Source: Bacteroidota bacterium (GTDB taxonomy: Bacteria > Bacteroidota > Bacteroidia > Sphingobacteriales > Sphingobacteriaceae). From it: a stretch of 31,096 nucleotides of DNA. A program made the position numbers and the translations under genes. The notes under the pieces are model-generated. The model made no database searches, was not told the origin of the DNA, and saw only the letters and a list, made by a program, of their open reading frames with translations. Location: the NCBI GenBank assembly GCA_013286985.1, contig JABDEQ010000023.1:1-31096 (forward strand). The letters run 5' to 3'. Shown piece by piece: positions 8,205 to 15,710 of the stretch; the stretch's first letter is position 1; each line of letters starts with the position of its first letter.

Positions 8205-8255
8205 ATAATATTATTGAATTGTTGATTGTTAAATTATTGATTCGAAAAGCTTATA

Positions 8256-8305
8256 AATTATAAAATTATTGATTTTTATTTATTCAAATCAATAATTTTA
8301 TAATT
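8256..8305 (-). terminator. 20-bp perfect inverted repeat; possible terminator between transcription units
   Basis: The arms 8256-8275 and 8286-8305 are perfectly complementary, with a 10-base loop. The stem is almost all A/T and no clean T run follows, so it is not a textbook terminator; mRNA 3'-end stabilisation is an alternative. It lies 21 bases past the stop of the subunit-3 gene. A third copy of its core AAATTATTGATT is at 8231-8242. Confidence 0.5.
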
Positions 8306-8326
8306 CTACCACTCAATGAAAATTTA

Positions 8327-8947
8327 TCAGGTCGCCCAGGCCTTGTCGCCTTTTTTGTATGGAACGTCGCCATCGTAATGGCCCGGTACCGCAATGTAGC
8401 GAAGCGCCTTAGTGGCACCAATTTCTGATGTAAAATAACCCAATAAGGTTAATTGTTTCATCATTCTGAAATAGTGATTTGGCAGCTCAGGTTCTTTATA
8501 ACTTGCTTCACCTTTATGTGCTGCTCTGTCGGCCTCCAGTTTTTTGTTCCTATCTTCAGTAAAAGCTTTTTGTTCTTTATCCAAAGCTATCAGCACATCC
8601 GTGCGTTGCGCCGGGCTAAGATCCAGAAATTTACTGCCAGATTGTTTTTTGGAGGCATCGTCCAATTTCGACAAGCCCTCTAAAAATGTCTTCTGATCTG
8701 CCGGTGTGTAGCAATCACGTACCATTACTGTCATAAACTGGCCTACATTGGCCGCTTTTGCACCCGGCGAACTGGTTGTTGGCAATATAGTATCAGCCAC
8801 CTCATTTAAAAAGGCTACATGATCTGTATCAAACAGATCACTTACCTGGGTTGAGGTCGATTTGCATCCTGAAATAAAGAATTCGGCACCTATAACGGCA
8901 CCTCCCATTAACAGGGCAACTCTACCTATAGCGTCTCTTCTATTCAT
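8327..8947 (-). CDS. Gluconate 2-dehydrogenase subunit 3 family protein (Tat lipoprotein)
   Basis: 206 residues. MNRRDAIGR begins a twin-arginine signal whose hydrophobic part ends in FFISGC, which looks like a lipobox. The protein is probably exported by Tat and lipid-anchored at Cys28. The rest fits the gluconate_2-dh3 family (PF13618): DTDHVAFLNEVADTILPTTSSPGAKAANVGQF, then helical segments ending LLGYFTSEIGATKAL. In characterised FAD-dependent glucose, gluconate and sorbitol dehydrogenases this small subunit carries the Tat signal and takes the signal-less GMC subunit across the membrane. Its likely partner is the GMC protein at 10436-12115, two genes upstream in the same apparent operon; the Gfo/Idh/MocA gene lies between them. 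A paralogue is at 14011-14607. Confidence 0.88.
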   Translation of the reverse strand: MNRRDAIGRVALLMGGAVIGAEFFISGCKSTSTQVSDLFDTDHVAFLNEVADTILPTTSSPGAKAANVGQFMTVMVRDCYTPADQKTFLEGLSKLDDASKKQSGSKFLDLSPAQRTDVLIALDKEQKAFTEDRNKKLEADRAAHKGEASYKEPELPNHYFRMMKQLTLLGYFTSEIGATKALRYIAVPGHYDGDVPYKKGDKAWAT

Positions 8948-8989
8948 TTTGTTTATTGAATTGATAAACTGTAATTTTTTAATTCTAAT

Positions 8990-10414
8990 TTATAATGTCC
9001 AGCCTTCTCTGTATTGACGTTTAACAAACTGGTTAACGTCATCAAAGTTGGTAATCTTCATATTATCATTATCCCAAACCATTTTAATGTGACCGCCTTT
9101 TAGATCATGTCCTCTTACGGCCAAATTTGCCATCAACAACGCCTCAGTAAGCGGACCGGCAACATCAAAAGATGAACTTAATTCAGTTTTTCCGTAACCG
9201 GCTAAACATCCTTCAATCCATTGCCCATAATGACCATTTGATTGTCCGGTTACACGAGCAATAGTTTGTGGAACCTTAACTTCTGCTGTACGCGAGGTGG
9301 GAAGTAATAGTGGATTGGCCGAATAGGTGCTGGCAATCATTTTGCCTTTGGTACCGATAAATAGTGTACCGTTTCCATCGTCACCAAACCTTTCGTTAGG
9401 TCCTAGTTCTTCAGGTCTTTCCGGCTGAATACCACCATCCATCCAATGAACAGTAACATCGCCTTTGGTTTTGCCGGTTTTAGGGAAAGTTAAAGTGATA
9501 TGACTCGATGGCGGACAGCTATCAGGGAAATGTCCCTGTTTAAATTCGCCAACATAAACGGTACCCACACTGGCCTGTACATCTTTTGCATATTGTAAGC
9601 CTAATACACGGAATGGAGCTTCCACCAGGTGGCAGCCCATATCGCCCAGAGCACCGGTACCATAATCCCACCATCCGCGCCAATTAAACGGCACCACATT
9701 ATCTACATAATTTTTCTGTGGTGCTGTTCCTAACCAAAGATCCCAATCAAGTGTTGACGGAACTTCGGCCTGTGTAGTCGGCCATGGAATACCTTGCGGC
9801 CAAACAGGTCGGTTAGTCCAGCAATAAACAGTATGTACATCACCTATAATATCAGCATTGTACCACTCGGCCAACTGACGGGTACCATCGTTTGATGCAC
9901 CCTGGTTACCCATTTGGGTTACTACTTTGAATTTTTTTGCAGCTTCGGTCAATAACCTGGCCTCCGCAATATCATGTGTTAAAGGCTTTTGCACATAAAC
10001 GTGCTTGCCCATGCGCATAGCATGATATGCTACAATGGCATGTGTATGATCGGGAGTTGATACAGAGACTGCGTCAAAGTTTTTATACTCTTTATCAAAC
10101 ATTTTGCGCCAGTCTTTATAATAAGTTGCTTTTGGGAACTTTTTAACCGTTTCCGCCGCCCGCTTATCATCAACGTCGCACAAAAAGGCCATCTCAGCTT
10201 TTCCTGTTTTGTCAAAATGGCTAATATCATCCGCACCTTTACCACCCACACCAACACTAGCTATAAGCAAACGGTCGCTTGGTGCAATGTATCCTTTCCC
10301 ACCCAATACAAAACGGGGTACAATCATAAAGCTAGCAGCAGCAACAGCGCTGGTTTTCAGGAAATCCCTTCTGGAGGGGTTTGACATTTTATTGTCGTCT
10401 TTTTCTTCGGCCAT
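8990..10414 (-). CDS. Tat-exported Gfo/Idh/MocA family oxidoreductase
   Basis: 474 residues. SRRDFLKTSA (14-23) and a hydrophobic stretch form a Tat signal, so a cofactor-loaded protein is probably exported to the periplasm, as known for glucose-fructose oxidoreductase. The Rossmann motif is GVGGKG (55-60). The usual EKP motif reads QKP (142-144, VYVQKPLTH), a variant I recall in other exported family members. ALGDMGCHLVEAPF carries the Asp and His near the substrate. It lies 21 bases behind one GMC gene and 42 bases ahead of its subunit 3, suggesting co-production. It could reduce or oxidise the sugar C3 with a tightly bound cofactor, or cleave glycosides by a redox route (inference). An in-frame Met10 is an alternative start; an AAACCAAA motif 9 bases before 10414 favours the longer form. 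Confidence 0.88.
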   Translation of the reverse strand: MAEEKDDNKMSNPSRRDFLKTSAVAAASFMIVPRFVLGGKGYIAPSDRLLIASVGVGGKGADDISHFDKTGKAEMAFLCDVDDKRAAETVKKFPKATYYKDWRKMFDKEYKNFDAVSVSTPDHTHAIVAYHAMRMGKHVYVQKPLTHDIAEARLLTEAAKKFKVVTQMGNQGASNDGTRQLAEWYNADIIGDVHTVYCWTNRPVWPQGIPWPTTQAEVPSTLDWDLWLGTAPQKNYVDNVVPFNWRGWWDYGTGALGDMGCHLVEAPFRVLGLQYAKDVQASVGTVYVGEFKQGHFPDSCPPSSHITLTFPKTGKTKGDVTVHWMDGGIQPERPEELGPNERFGDDGNGTLFIGTKGKMIASTYSANPLLLPTSRTAEVKVPQTIARVTGQSNGHYGQWIEGCLAGYGKTELSSSFDVAGPLTEALLMANLAVRGHDLKGGHIKMVWDNDNMKITNFDDVNQFVKRQYREGWTL

Positions 10415-10435
10415 GATTTATAATTTGGTTTAGGT

Positions 10436-12115
10436 TTAGATATTATTCTTTTTAAGCTGTTCAACGGCATAATTTGCTGCCCTTGCGGTCATAGCCATAT
10501 AAGTTAATGATGGATTCTGACAAGCAGTTGATGCCATTGCGGCGCCATCGGTAACAAATACGTTTTGTGCATCCCAAACCTGGTTCCAGCCATTTAACAC
10601 TGATGTTTTAGGATCACGGCCCATACGCGCTGTGCCCATTTCGTGAATACCTCTTCCTAAAAAGCCATTGCCACTATGAGTTTTAACATTCTTAACGCCT
10701 GCTGCTTCTAACATCTCTTTAGCATCGTTCTCCATGTCAATTCTCATTTTCTTTTCATTATCCCTTATTTCTGCATCAAATGCCAAAACAGGTAATCCCC
10801 ACTTATCTTTTACAGTCTTATCAAGCGTTATTTTGTTGTCATGATATGGCAGGGTTTCACCAAAACCACCTATACCCATTGTCCAGGTACCTGGCTCTGT
10901 CAACGCATCTTTAAATGCACCGCCAACATTCATTTCGGCAATATCTCGGCTCCAGCCTTCGCGGCTGCCACCGCCCTGATAGCCGAATCCGCGTATATAA
11001 TCGCGCTTTTCGCCATTCAAATTCCTGTAACGTGGAATATAGATACCATTAGCCCTACGGCCAAAATAATACTTGTCTTCAAACCCTTCAACGGTACCTG
11101 AAGCGCCAACGCCTAAGTGATGATCCATTACGTTATGACCCAACTCGCCGCTGCTGCTGCCTAAACCATCCGGCCAAATATCTGTGGCCGAGTTCATTAA
11201 TATCCAGGCACTGTTAAAGGTCGATGCATTAACAAAAACTATCTTTGCAAAAAACTCATAAGTTTGGTTTGTTTCTGCATCCAATACCTCAACGCCCTTT
11301 GCTTTTTTAGTATCCTTATCGTACAAAATTTTTGTAACAATTGACCACGGGCGAACTGTTAAGTTCCCGGTAGCCATTGCAGCAGGCAAGGTTGATGACT
11401 GTGTGCTAAAGTAAGCTCCAAACGGACAACCCAACCAGCATTTATTACGGTATTGGCAATTGGTACGTGCATAATGCGGTACAGTAATATTAGCGGTACG
11501 GCCTATAACAAAATTACGGCTGTCTTTATAAAACTCTTTAAAACGTTTAGCAACATCTTTTTCAACCACGTTCATTTCCATTGGTGGCATAAATTCGCCA
11601 TCGGGAAGTATAGAAAGGCCATCTCTGTTACCAGATATACCTGCAAATTTTTCAGCGTAACCATACCATGGCTCCAGATCTTTGTAGCGGATAGGCCAGT
11701 CAACCCCAATACCGTCTTTAGCATTAGCTTCAAAGTCCATTTCAGCCCAACGGTATGATTGTCTGCCCCACATTAATGAGCGACCACCTACATGATAACC
11801 TCTGAACCAATCAAAACGTTTAGTTTCTACATACGGGCTTTCTTTTTCGTTAACCCAATAGTCAAGGTTGGTTTCATTCAAAGGATAATCGCGTTTAAGA
11901 ACAGGATAATCTTTGATCATTTCCTGCGTACGCCCTCCCCTGTGAGGAAACTCCCAGGGATCTTTGTTAGCATTAACATAATCTTTAATGTGTTCAATGT
12001 TGCGACCACGCTCCAGCATGATTGTTTTCAGGCCCTTTTCGGTAAGTTCTTTTGCAGCCCATCCTCCCGAAATTCCCGAACCGATGACAATGGCGTCATA
12101 AGTATTTGCAGACAT
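10436..12115 (-). CDS. GMC-family FAD-dependent dehydrogenase (glucoside 3-dehydrogenase type)
   Basis: 559 residues. The FAD-binding Rossmann motif is at 9-24 (IVIGSGISGGWAAKEL), followed by MLERG. The catalytic region has His491 in GIHEMGTARMG and Asn534 in CQNPSLTYM, the usual GMC His/Asn pair. A Cys-rich loop (C220, C226, C230; C-x5-C-x3-C before PFGAYFS) matches the position where bacterial FAD-glucose dehydrogenases hold an iron-sulphur cluster. No signal peptide is present, so export presumably needs the Tat subunit-3 partner at 8327-8947. The likely reaction is oxidation of a sugar hydroxyl, probably C3 of a glycoside, to a ketone, with electrons leaving through Fe-S and cytochrome c (inference from family and cluster). 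It is first in the group GMC - Gfo - subunit 3. Confidence 0.9.
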   Translation of the reverse strand: MSANTYDAIVIGSGISGGWAAKELTEKGLKTIMLERGRNIEHIKDYVNANKDPWEFPHRGGRTQEMIKDYPVLKRDYPLNETNLDYWVNEKESPYVETKRFDWFRGYHVGGRSLMWGRQSYRWAEMDFEANAKDGIGVDWPIRYKDLEPWYGYAEKFAGISGNRDGLSILPDGEFMPPMEMNVVEKDVAKRFKEFYKDSRNFVIGRTANITVPHYARTNCQYRNKCWLGCPFGAYFSTQSSTLPAAMATGNLTVRPWSIVTKILYDKDTKKAKGVEVLDAETNQTYEFFAKIVFVNASTFNSAWILMNSATDIWPDGLGSSSGELGHNVMDHHLGVGASGTVEGFEDKYYFGRRANGIYIPRYRNLNGEKRDYIRGFGYQGGGSREGWSRDIAEMNVGGAFKDALTEPGTWTMGIGGFGETLPYHDNKITLDKTVKDKWGLPVLAFDAEIRDNEKKMRIDMENDAKEMLEAAGVKNVKTHSGNGFLGRGIHEMGTARMGRDPKTSVLNGWNQVWDAQNVFVTDGAAMASTACQNPSLTYMAMTARAANYAVEQLKKNNI

Positions 12116-12201
12116 ATTTTAATTAATAAATGGTTTGATAAATTTATATAATCGGTTACTCCGACTAATGTATGAACAATAAATTACTGAACAAATATTT
12201 C

Positions 12202-12222
12202 ATTGTGTTTTTTTAACACAAT
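12202..12222 (-). promoter_or_regulatory. Small hairpin between the two GMC genes
   Basis: An 8-bp perfect inverted repeat (12202-12209 and 12215-12222, five-base loop) lies in the 177-base gap between the GMC genes. Without a T run on the minus strand it is at best a weak terminator for the upstream gene. It could also be a leader element of the downstream one. Confidence 0.3.
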
Positions 12223-12292
12223 AACGGCTTTACACTTTACTAACGCACTTTTCCGGTTGTTTTATATAAACTTTTTTTAAGAAAAATGGCGT

Positions 12293-14008
12293 TTAAACGT
12301 TCCCTTTCTGCATTTCACTAACCGCATAATCTGCCGCGCGGGCAGTTAAAGCCATATAAGTAAGTGATGGGTTTTGGCACGACGTGGAAGTCATGCATGC
12401 ACCGTCTGTAACAAATACATTTTTGCAGGCATGCATCTGGTTCCATTTATTCAAGACAGAAGTTTTCGGGTCATTTCCCATACGTGCCCCACCCATTTCA
12501 TGAATATCCAAACCTGGTGCCTGATGGTTGGTTGATGGCTTAATATTGGTAAACCCGGCAGAAGTAAACATTTCGGTTAGTTGTTCGATATAATCCTTTT
12601 TCATCTTTTCATCGTTATCATCATAATCAACCGAAATACTTAGTAATGGCACACCCCAATCATCTTTTAGTTTTGAATCGAGTTTTACAAAATTGCTTTC
12701 CTTAGGGATGGTTTCGCCCATTAGGTGCGAACCCACGTACCACGGACCTAAATCACCCTTAACGGCATTTTCTTTCAGACTAGCACCAACACCATCGTAA
12801 TTATGTTGTTTAAACCGATAAGCACTAAATCCGGATGCGTAGCCTCTTAAAAAGTCGGTTTCCTGTTTATATACATTCCTGAAACGCGGTATATATCCGC
12901 CACCTGCCGGATTTCGTCCGTCGGTAGTCCAGTCCTTAAAGCCATCATATTCTGCGCCGATATGAGCAGAATAGTTGTGAAAAGCGACGTATTTACCTAA
13001 TACACCGCTGTCATTACCCAACCCATTTGGAAAACGGTTTGAAGTGGAATTTAAAAGGATAAGATTTGTATTTAAAGCTGCCGCGTTTACAAAGATGATT
13101 TTGGCGTAATACTCAATGGTTTCTTTTGTTTGCGTATCAACAATCCGCACGCCTGTTGCCTTACCCAACTTTTCATCGTAAATAATTGATTCAACTACAG
13201 AATGAGGCCTCAATGTTAATTTACCCGATCTTAGTGCCCAGGGTATGGTTGATGAATTTGCACTAAAATAGCCGCCAAACGGGCACCCGCGCTGACAAAG
13301 TGTGCGGCTCTGGCATTGGGTACGCCCCTGGTCAATATGTATTTGATTAGGTTTTGATAAGTGCGCACACCTGGCACTTATTACATACCTGTTTTTATAA
13401 TTGGATTTAACGTGATTGCTAAAATAGCTTTCAACATCATTTAAAGGGTAAGCGGGCAAAAATTCACCATCCGGTAATTCAGGAATGCCATCCCTATTTC
13501 CTGATATCCCGGCAAACTTCTCTACATAACTATACCACGGATCAATATCTTTATATCTTATTGGCCAATCAACAGAAAAGCCATCCCTTGCAGGGCCTTC
13601 AAAGTCAAAATCACTCCAGCGCTGGGTTTGCCTAGCCCACATTAACGATTTGCCTCCTACCTGATAGCCCCGTATCCAATCAAATGGCTTTTCCTGTACA
13701 TAAGGGTGCTCCTTGTCTTTTACAAAAAAATGAGCCGCATCTTCACCAAATGCGTAACATCTGTTCACTATTGGGTTAGCTTCCTGAACATCCATCGGTA
13801 AAACACCGTGATGTGGAAATTCCCATGGATAAAGGTTTGTTGTGGGATAATCTTTAACGTGTTTTACATCACGGCCACGCTCAAGCATTAATGTTTTAAG
13901 TCCTTTGCCGGTTAGCTCTTTAGCTGCCCAGCCGCCACTCATTCCAGAGCCTATTACAATTGCATCAAAGGTGCGTTCTTTAACGCTATCAATATTTAAA
14001 TTGGCCAT
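12293..14008 (-). CDS. GMC-family FAD-dependent dehydrogenase (second copy)
   Basis: 571 residues, a clear paralogue of the protein at 10436-12115. The FAD motif is VIGSGMSGGWAAKEL (18-32), followed by MLERG. The Cys-rich loop keeps the same spacing (C232, C238, C242; C-x5-C-x3-C before PFGGYFS). Catalytic candidates are His503 in DIHEMGGARMG and Asn546 in CQNPSLTYM. Compared with its paralogue it has a longer N-terminus and an insertion around 215-230 just before the Cys loop (including NQIHIDQ), close to the substrate and cluster region, which may mean a different substrate. There is no signal peptide. The gene starts two bases after the stop of the Tat subunit-3 gene 14011-14607, so the two are almost certainly translationally coupled partners. 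Confidence 0.9.
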   Translation of the reverse strand: MANLNIDSVKERTFDAIVIGSGMSGGWAAKELTGKGLKTLMLERGRDVKHVKDYPTTNLYPWEFPHHGVLPMDVQEANPIVNRCYAFGEDAAHFFVKDKEHPYVQEKPFDWIRGYQVGGKSLMWARQTQRWSDFDFEGPARDGFSVDWPIRYKDIDPWYSYVEKFAGISGNRDGIPELPDGEFLPAYPLNDVESYFSNHVKSNYKNRYVISARCAHLSKPNQIHIDQGRTQCQSRTLCQRGCPFGGYFSANSSTIPWALRSGKLTLRPHSVVESIIYDEKLGKATGVRIVDTQTKETIEYYAKIIFVNAAALNTNLILLNSTSNRFPNGLGNDSGVLGKYVAFHNYSAHIGAEYDGFKDWTTDGRNPAGGGYIPRFRNVYKQETDFLRGYASGFSAYRFKQHNYDGVGASLKENAVKGDLGPWYVGSHLMGETIPKESNFVKLDSKLKDDWGVPLLSISVDYDDNDEKMKKDYIEQLTEMFTSAGFTNIKPSTNHQAPGLDIHEMGGARMGNDPKTSVLNKWNQMHACKNVFVTDGACMTSTSCQNPSLTYMALTARAADYAVSEMQKGNV

Positions 14009-14010
14009 AA

Positions 14011-14607
14011 TTAAGCTTGCTTTAAATTTTTAACCGGAAAATGTGCATTGTATCTACCCGGCACCAACTCATATACAATTTGTTTAGTCATAAAATACTG
14101 CGATGTGGTATAACCAAAAAGAGTTTGTTGCTTAACGGCCCAATAAAAGGCAAAAAGCGGATTAGCATCTACAGTTTTTTGCGGTTTGGTATTTCTGCCG
14201 GCAGGCGTTTTGGCACCGCCTTGTTTTTTGGCGCTTTCTTCAATCCCAGTTAAAACAGCTTCACGATCTTTTACGTCAAGATCACCAAACGATTGATTGT
14301 ACTTTTTTTGCACCATGCCATCAAATTCAACCAATCCGTTTACAATTGATTTTTGGTCCTTTTTTGTATAGCATTCGTCCAGCATTTTTAAAACAAACAA
14401 ATGCACATTAAGATCTTTTGCACCCGGAGTTTCAGTTTTTGGAATAATGGTTTCACAAACATCCCCAATCAGTTTTTCCTGGTCTGCATTAATATTCAAA
14501 TGTTTAAGGTCAATAACTGGCGACCCTCCATTTTTTAAACACGATGGCAGTAATGTGGCACCGCCTATCACTAAAGCCAGATTTTTTATAACCGCTCGCC
14601 TGTTCAT
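14011..14607 (-). CDS. Gluconate 2-dehydrogenase subunit 3 family protein (Tat lipoprotein, second copy)
   Basis: 198 residues. MNRRAVIKN plus a hydrophobic segment ending LLPSC makes a Tat signal with a likely lipobox (Cys23). The family block follows: QEKLIGDVCETIIPKTETPGAKD and later LFGYTTSQYFMTKQ, matching the paralogue at 8327-8947 (LLGYFTSEIGATK). As the small subunit of a periplasmic FAD dehydrogenase it should escort and anchor the GMC protein at 12293-14008, whose start lies two bases downstream. Here the escort gene comes first, whereas in the other set the GMC gene comes first and a Gfo gene separates them. The 170-base upstream gap, with an AAACCAAT motif 75 bases from the start, probably holds the promoter. 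Confidence 0.87.
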   Translation of the reverse strand: MNRRAVIKNLALVIGGATLLPSCLKNGGSPVIDLKHLNINADQEKLIGDVCETIIPKTETPGAKDLNVHLFVLKMLDECYTKKDQKSIVNGLVEFDGMVQKKYNQSFGDLDVKDREAVLTGIEESAKKQGGAKTPAGRNTKPQKTVDANPLFAFYWAVKQQTLFGYTTSQYFMTKQIVYELVPGRYNAHFPVKNLKQA

Positions 14608-14682
14608 ATTATTAAATAATTTTTAGCGTTAATCATGTATAATTAACATTTATTAATATCTGCAGTAAATAGCTTTAAGCTA

Positions 14683-14690
14683 ATTGGTTT
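14683..14690 (-). promoter_or_regulatory. AAACCAAT motif in the promoter gap of the subunit-3/GMC pair
   Basis: An exact AAACCAAT 75 bases upstream of the start at 14607, immediately followed (minus strand) by the 11-base palindrome AGCTTAAAGCT (14671-14681). It is farther from its gene than the other copies. Confidence 0.3.
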
Positions 14691-14777
14691 ATATTGCTAT
14701 TTGATTAAAACTCAAAGCCGGTGAAAATCTTAGTAGGCAGAAAAGATTAAACAAAGTTGAAAGTTAAGGTATTACCG

Positions 14778-15701
14778 TTAATAACCCCAATTTTTCATGG
14801 TTTGTAAATCAATTTTTACACAGTCAACCGGATCCTTGCCCTGGTACGATTCCTGTTCTATAATAAACTGGGAGGTTCCTCCTTTTTTGCGGGCAATTTT
14901 TAAAGTTTCTCTAACCGGCAATACGCCCTGGCCAAGTATCGTGCTTTCATAGCCGTGTCCCATTTCTCCGTTCACTGCCGATTTAATTTCATCCTTAACA
15001 TGCATCAATTCAAACCTGCCGGGATATTTGTTAATGATATCAATAGCCACACCGCCCGGTAGCCCAAACATATTACCGATATCCAGCTGTTGGGCAACTA
15101 ATGATGTATCCGTATTGGCAAGGATATAGTCGTACAAATTGCCATCCCCTATTTTTGTTGTAAATTCAAAATCATGATTGTGGTAGCCAAACTTCATTCC
15201 ATTAGCTTTACACAATTCGCCGCATTTGTTAAACTGCTCCATAAAGCGCTTTAAGCCATCCATATCTGTACGTAAGCTTTCATCAAGCCACGGGCTTATC
15301 ACATACTTTTGTCCAACTGTTGCAGCATCATCAATGGTATACTTCCACTTATCGGTGAAATCATTTTTAGCAGCATCCCAATCTTGCGCCGTCATTACAG
15401 TATGGCCGCTTGGCATTTGCAAATCAATATCATTCAAAAGCTTTTTAAAATCTTTTGCTGTGTAACCATAAAATTTCCGGTCGATATAGTTTGCGTGTTC
15501 TACATGCCGAACACCATCATCGTAAAGCTTTTTTAAAGTACCCGAAGGATCTGCTTTCATGGCATCCCTAACCGAATAAAGCTGAACACCCAGGCGTTCA
15601 ATCTTTGTCGGAGGACCAGCTAACAAATGATCAGGTATTAAAACTGCACCGGCAGCTACTAAAGCTGTACTTTTTATAAAATCGCGACGTGATGGGTTCA
15701 T
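14778..15701 (-). CDS. Tat-exported sugar phosphate isomerase/epimerase-like TIM barrel
   Basis: 307 residues. A canonical Tat signal (PSRRDFIKST, 3-12, then hydrophobic residues to LLAGP) directs export. The barrel has AP_endonuc_2 family blocks: IERLGVQLYSVRD at the first strand, KFGYHNHDFEF, QLDIGNMFG, FELMHVKDE and FIIEQESYQG. These give the usual Glu, Asp, His and Glu at strand ends. It is a paralogue of the exported barrel at 2143-3033 (both start LG.QLYS.RD and end in an EQE.Y block), though a glycine-rich loop replaces the ring segment after the Asp. Its gene starts nine bases after the stop of the TolB-like gene, so they form an operon. It probably acts on keto sugars in the periplasm (inference). 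Confidence 0.85.
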   Translation of the reverse strand: MNPSRRDFIKSTALVAAGAVLIPDHLLAGPPTKIERLGVQLYSVRDAMKADPSGTLKKLYDDGVRHVEHANYIDRKFYGYTAKDFKKLLNDIDLQMPSGHTVMTAQDWDAAKNDFTDKWKYTIDDAATVGQKYVISPWLDESLRTDMDGLKRFMEQFNKCGELCKANGMKFGYHNHDFEFTTKIGDGNLYDYILANTDTSLVAQQLDIGNMFGLPGGVAIDIINKYPGRFELMHVKDEIKSAVNGEMGHGYESTILGQGVLPVRETLKIARKKGGTSQFIIEQESYQGKDPVDCVKIDLQTMKNWGY

Positions 15702-15710
15702 AGTTATCAG

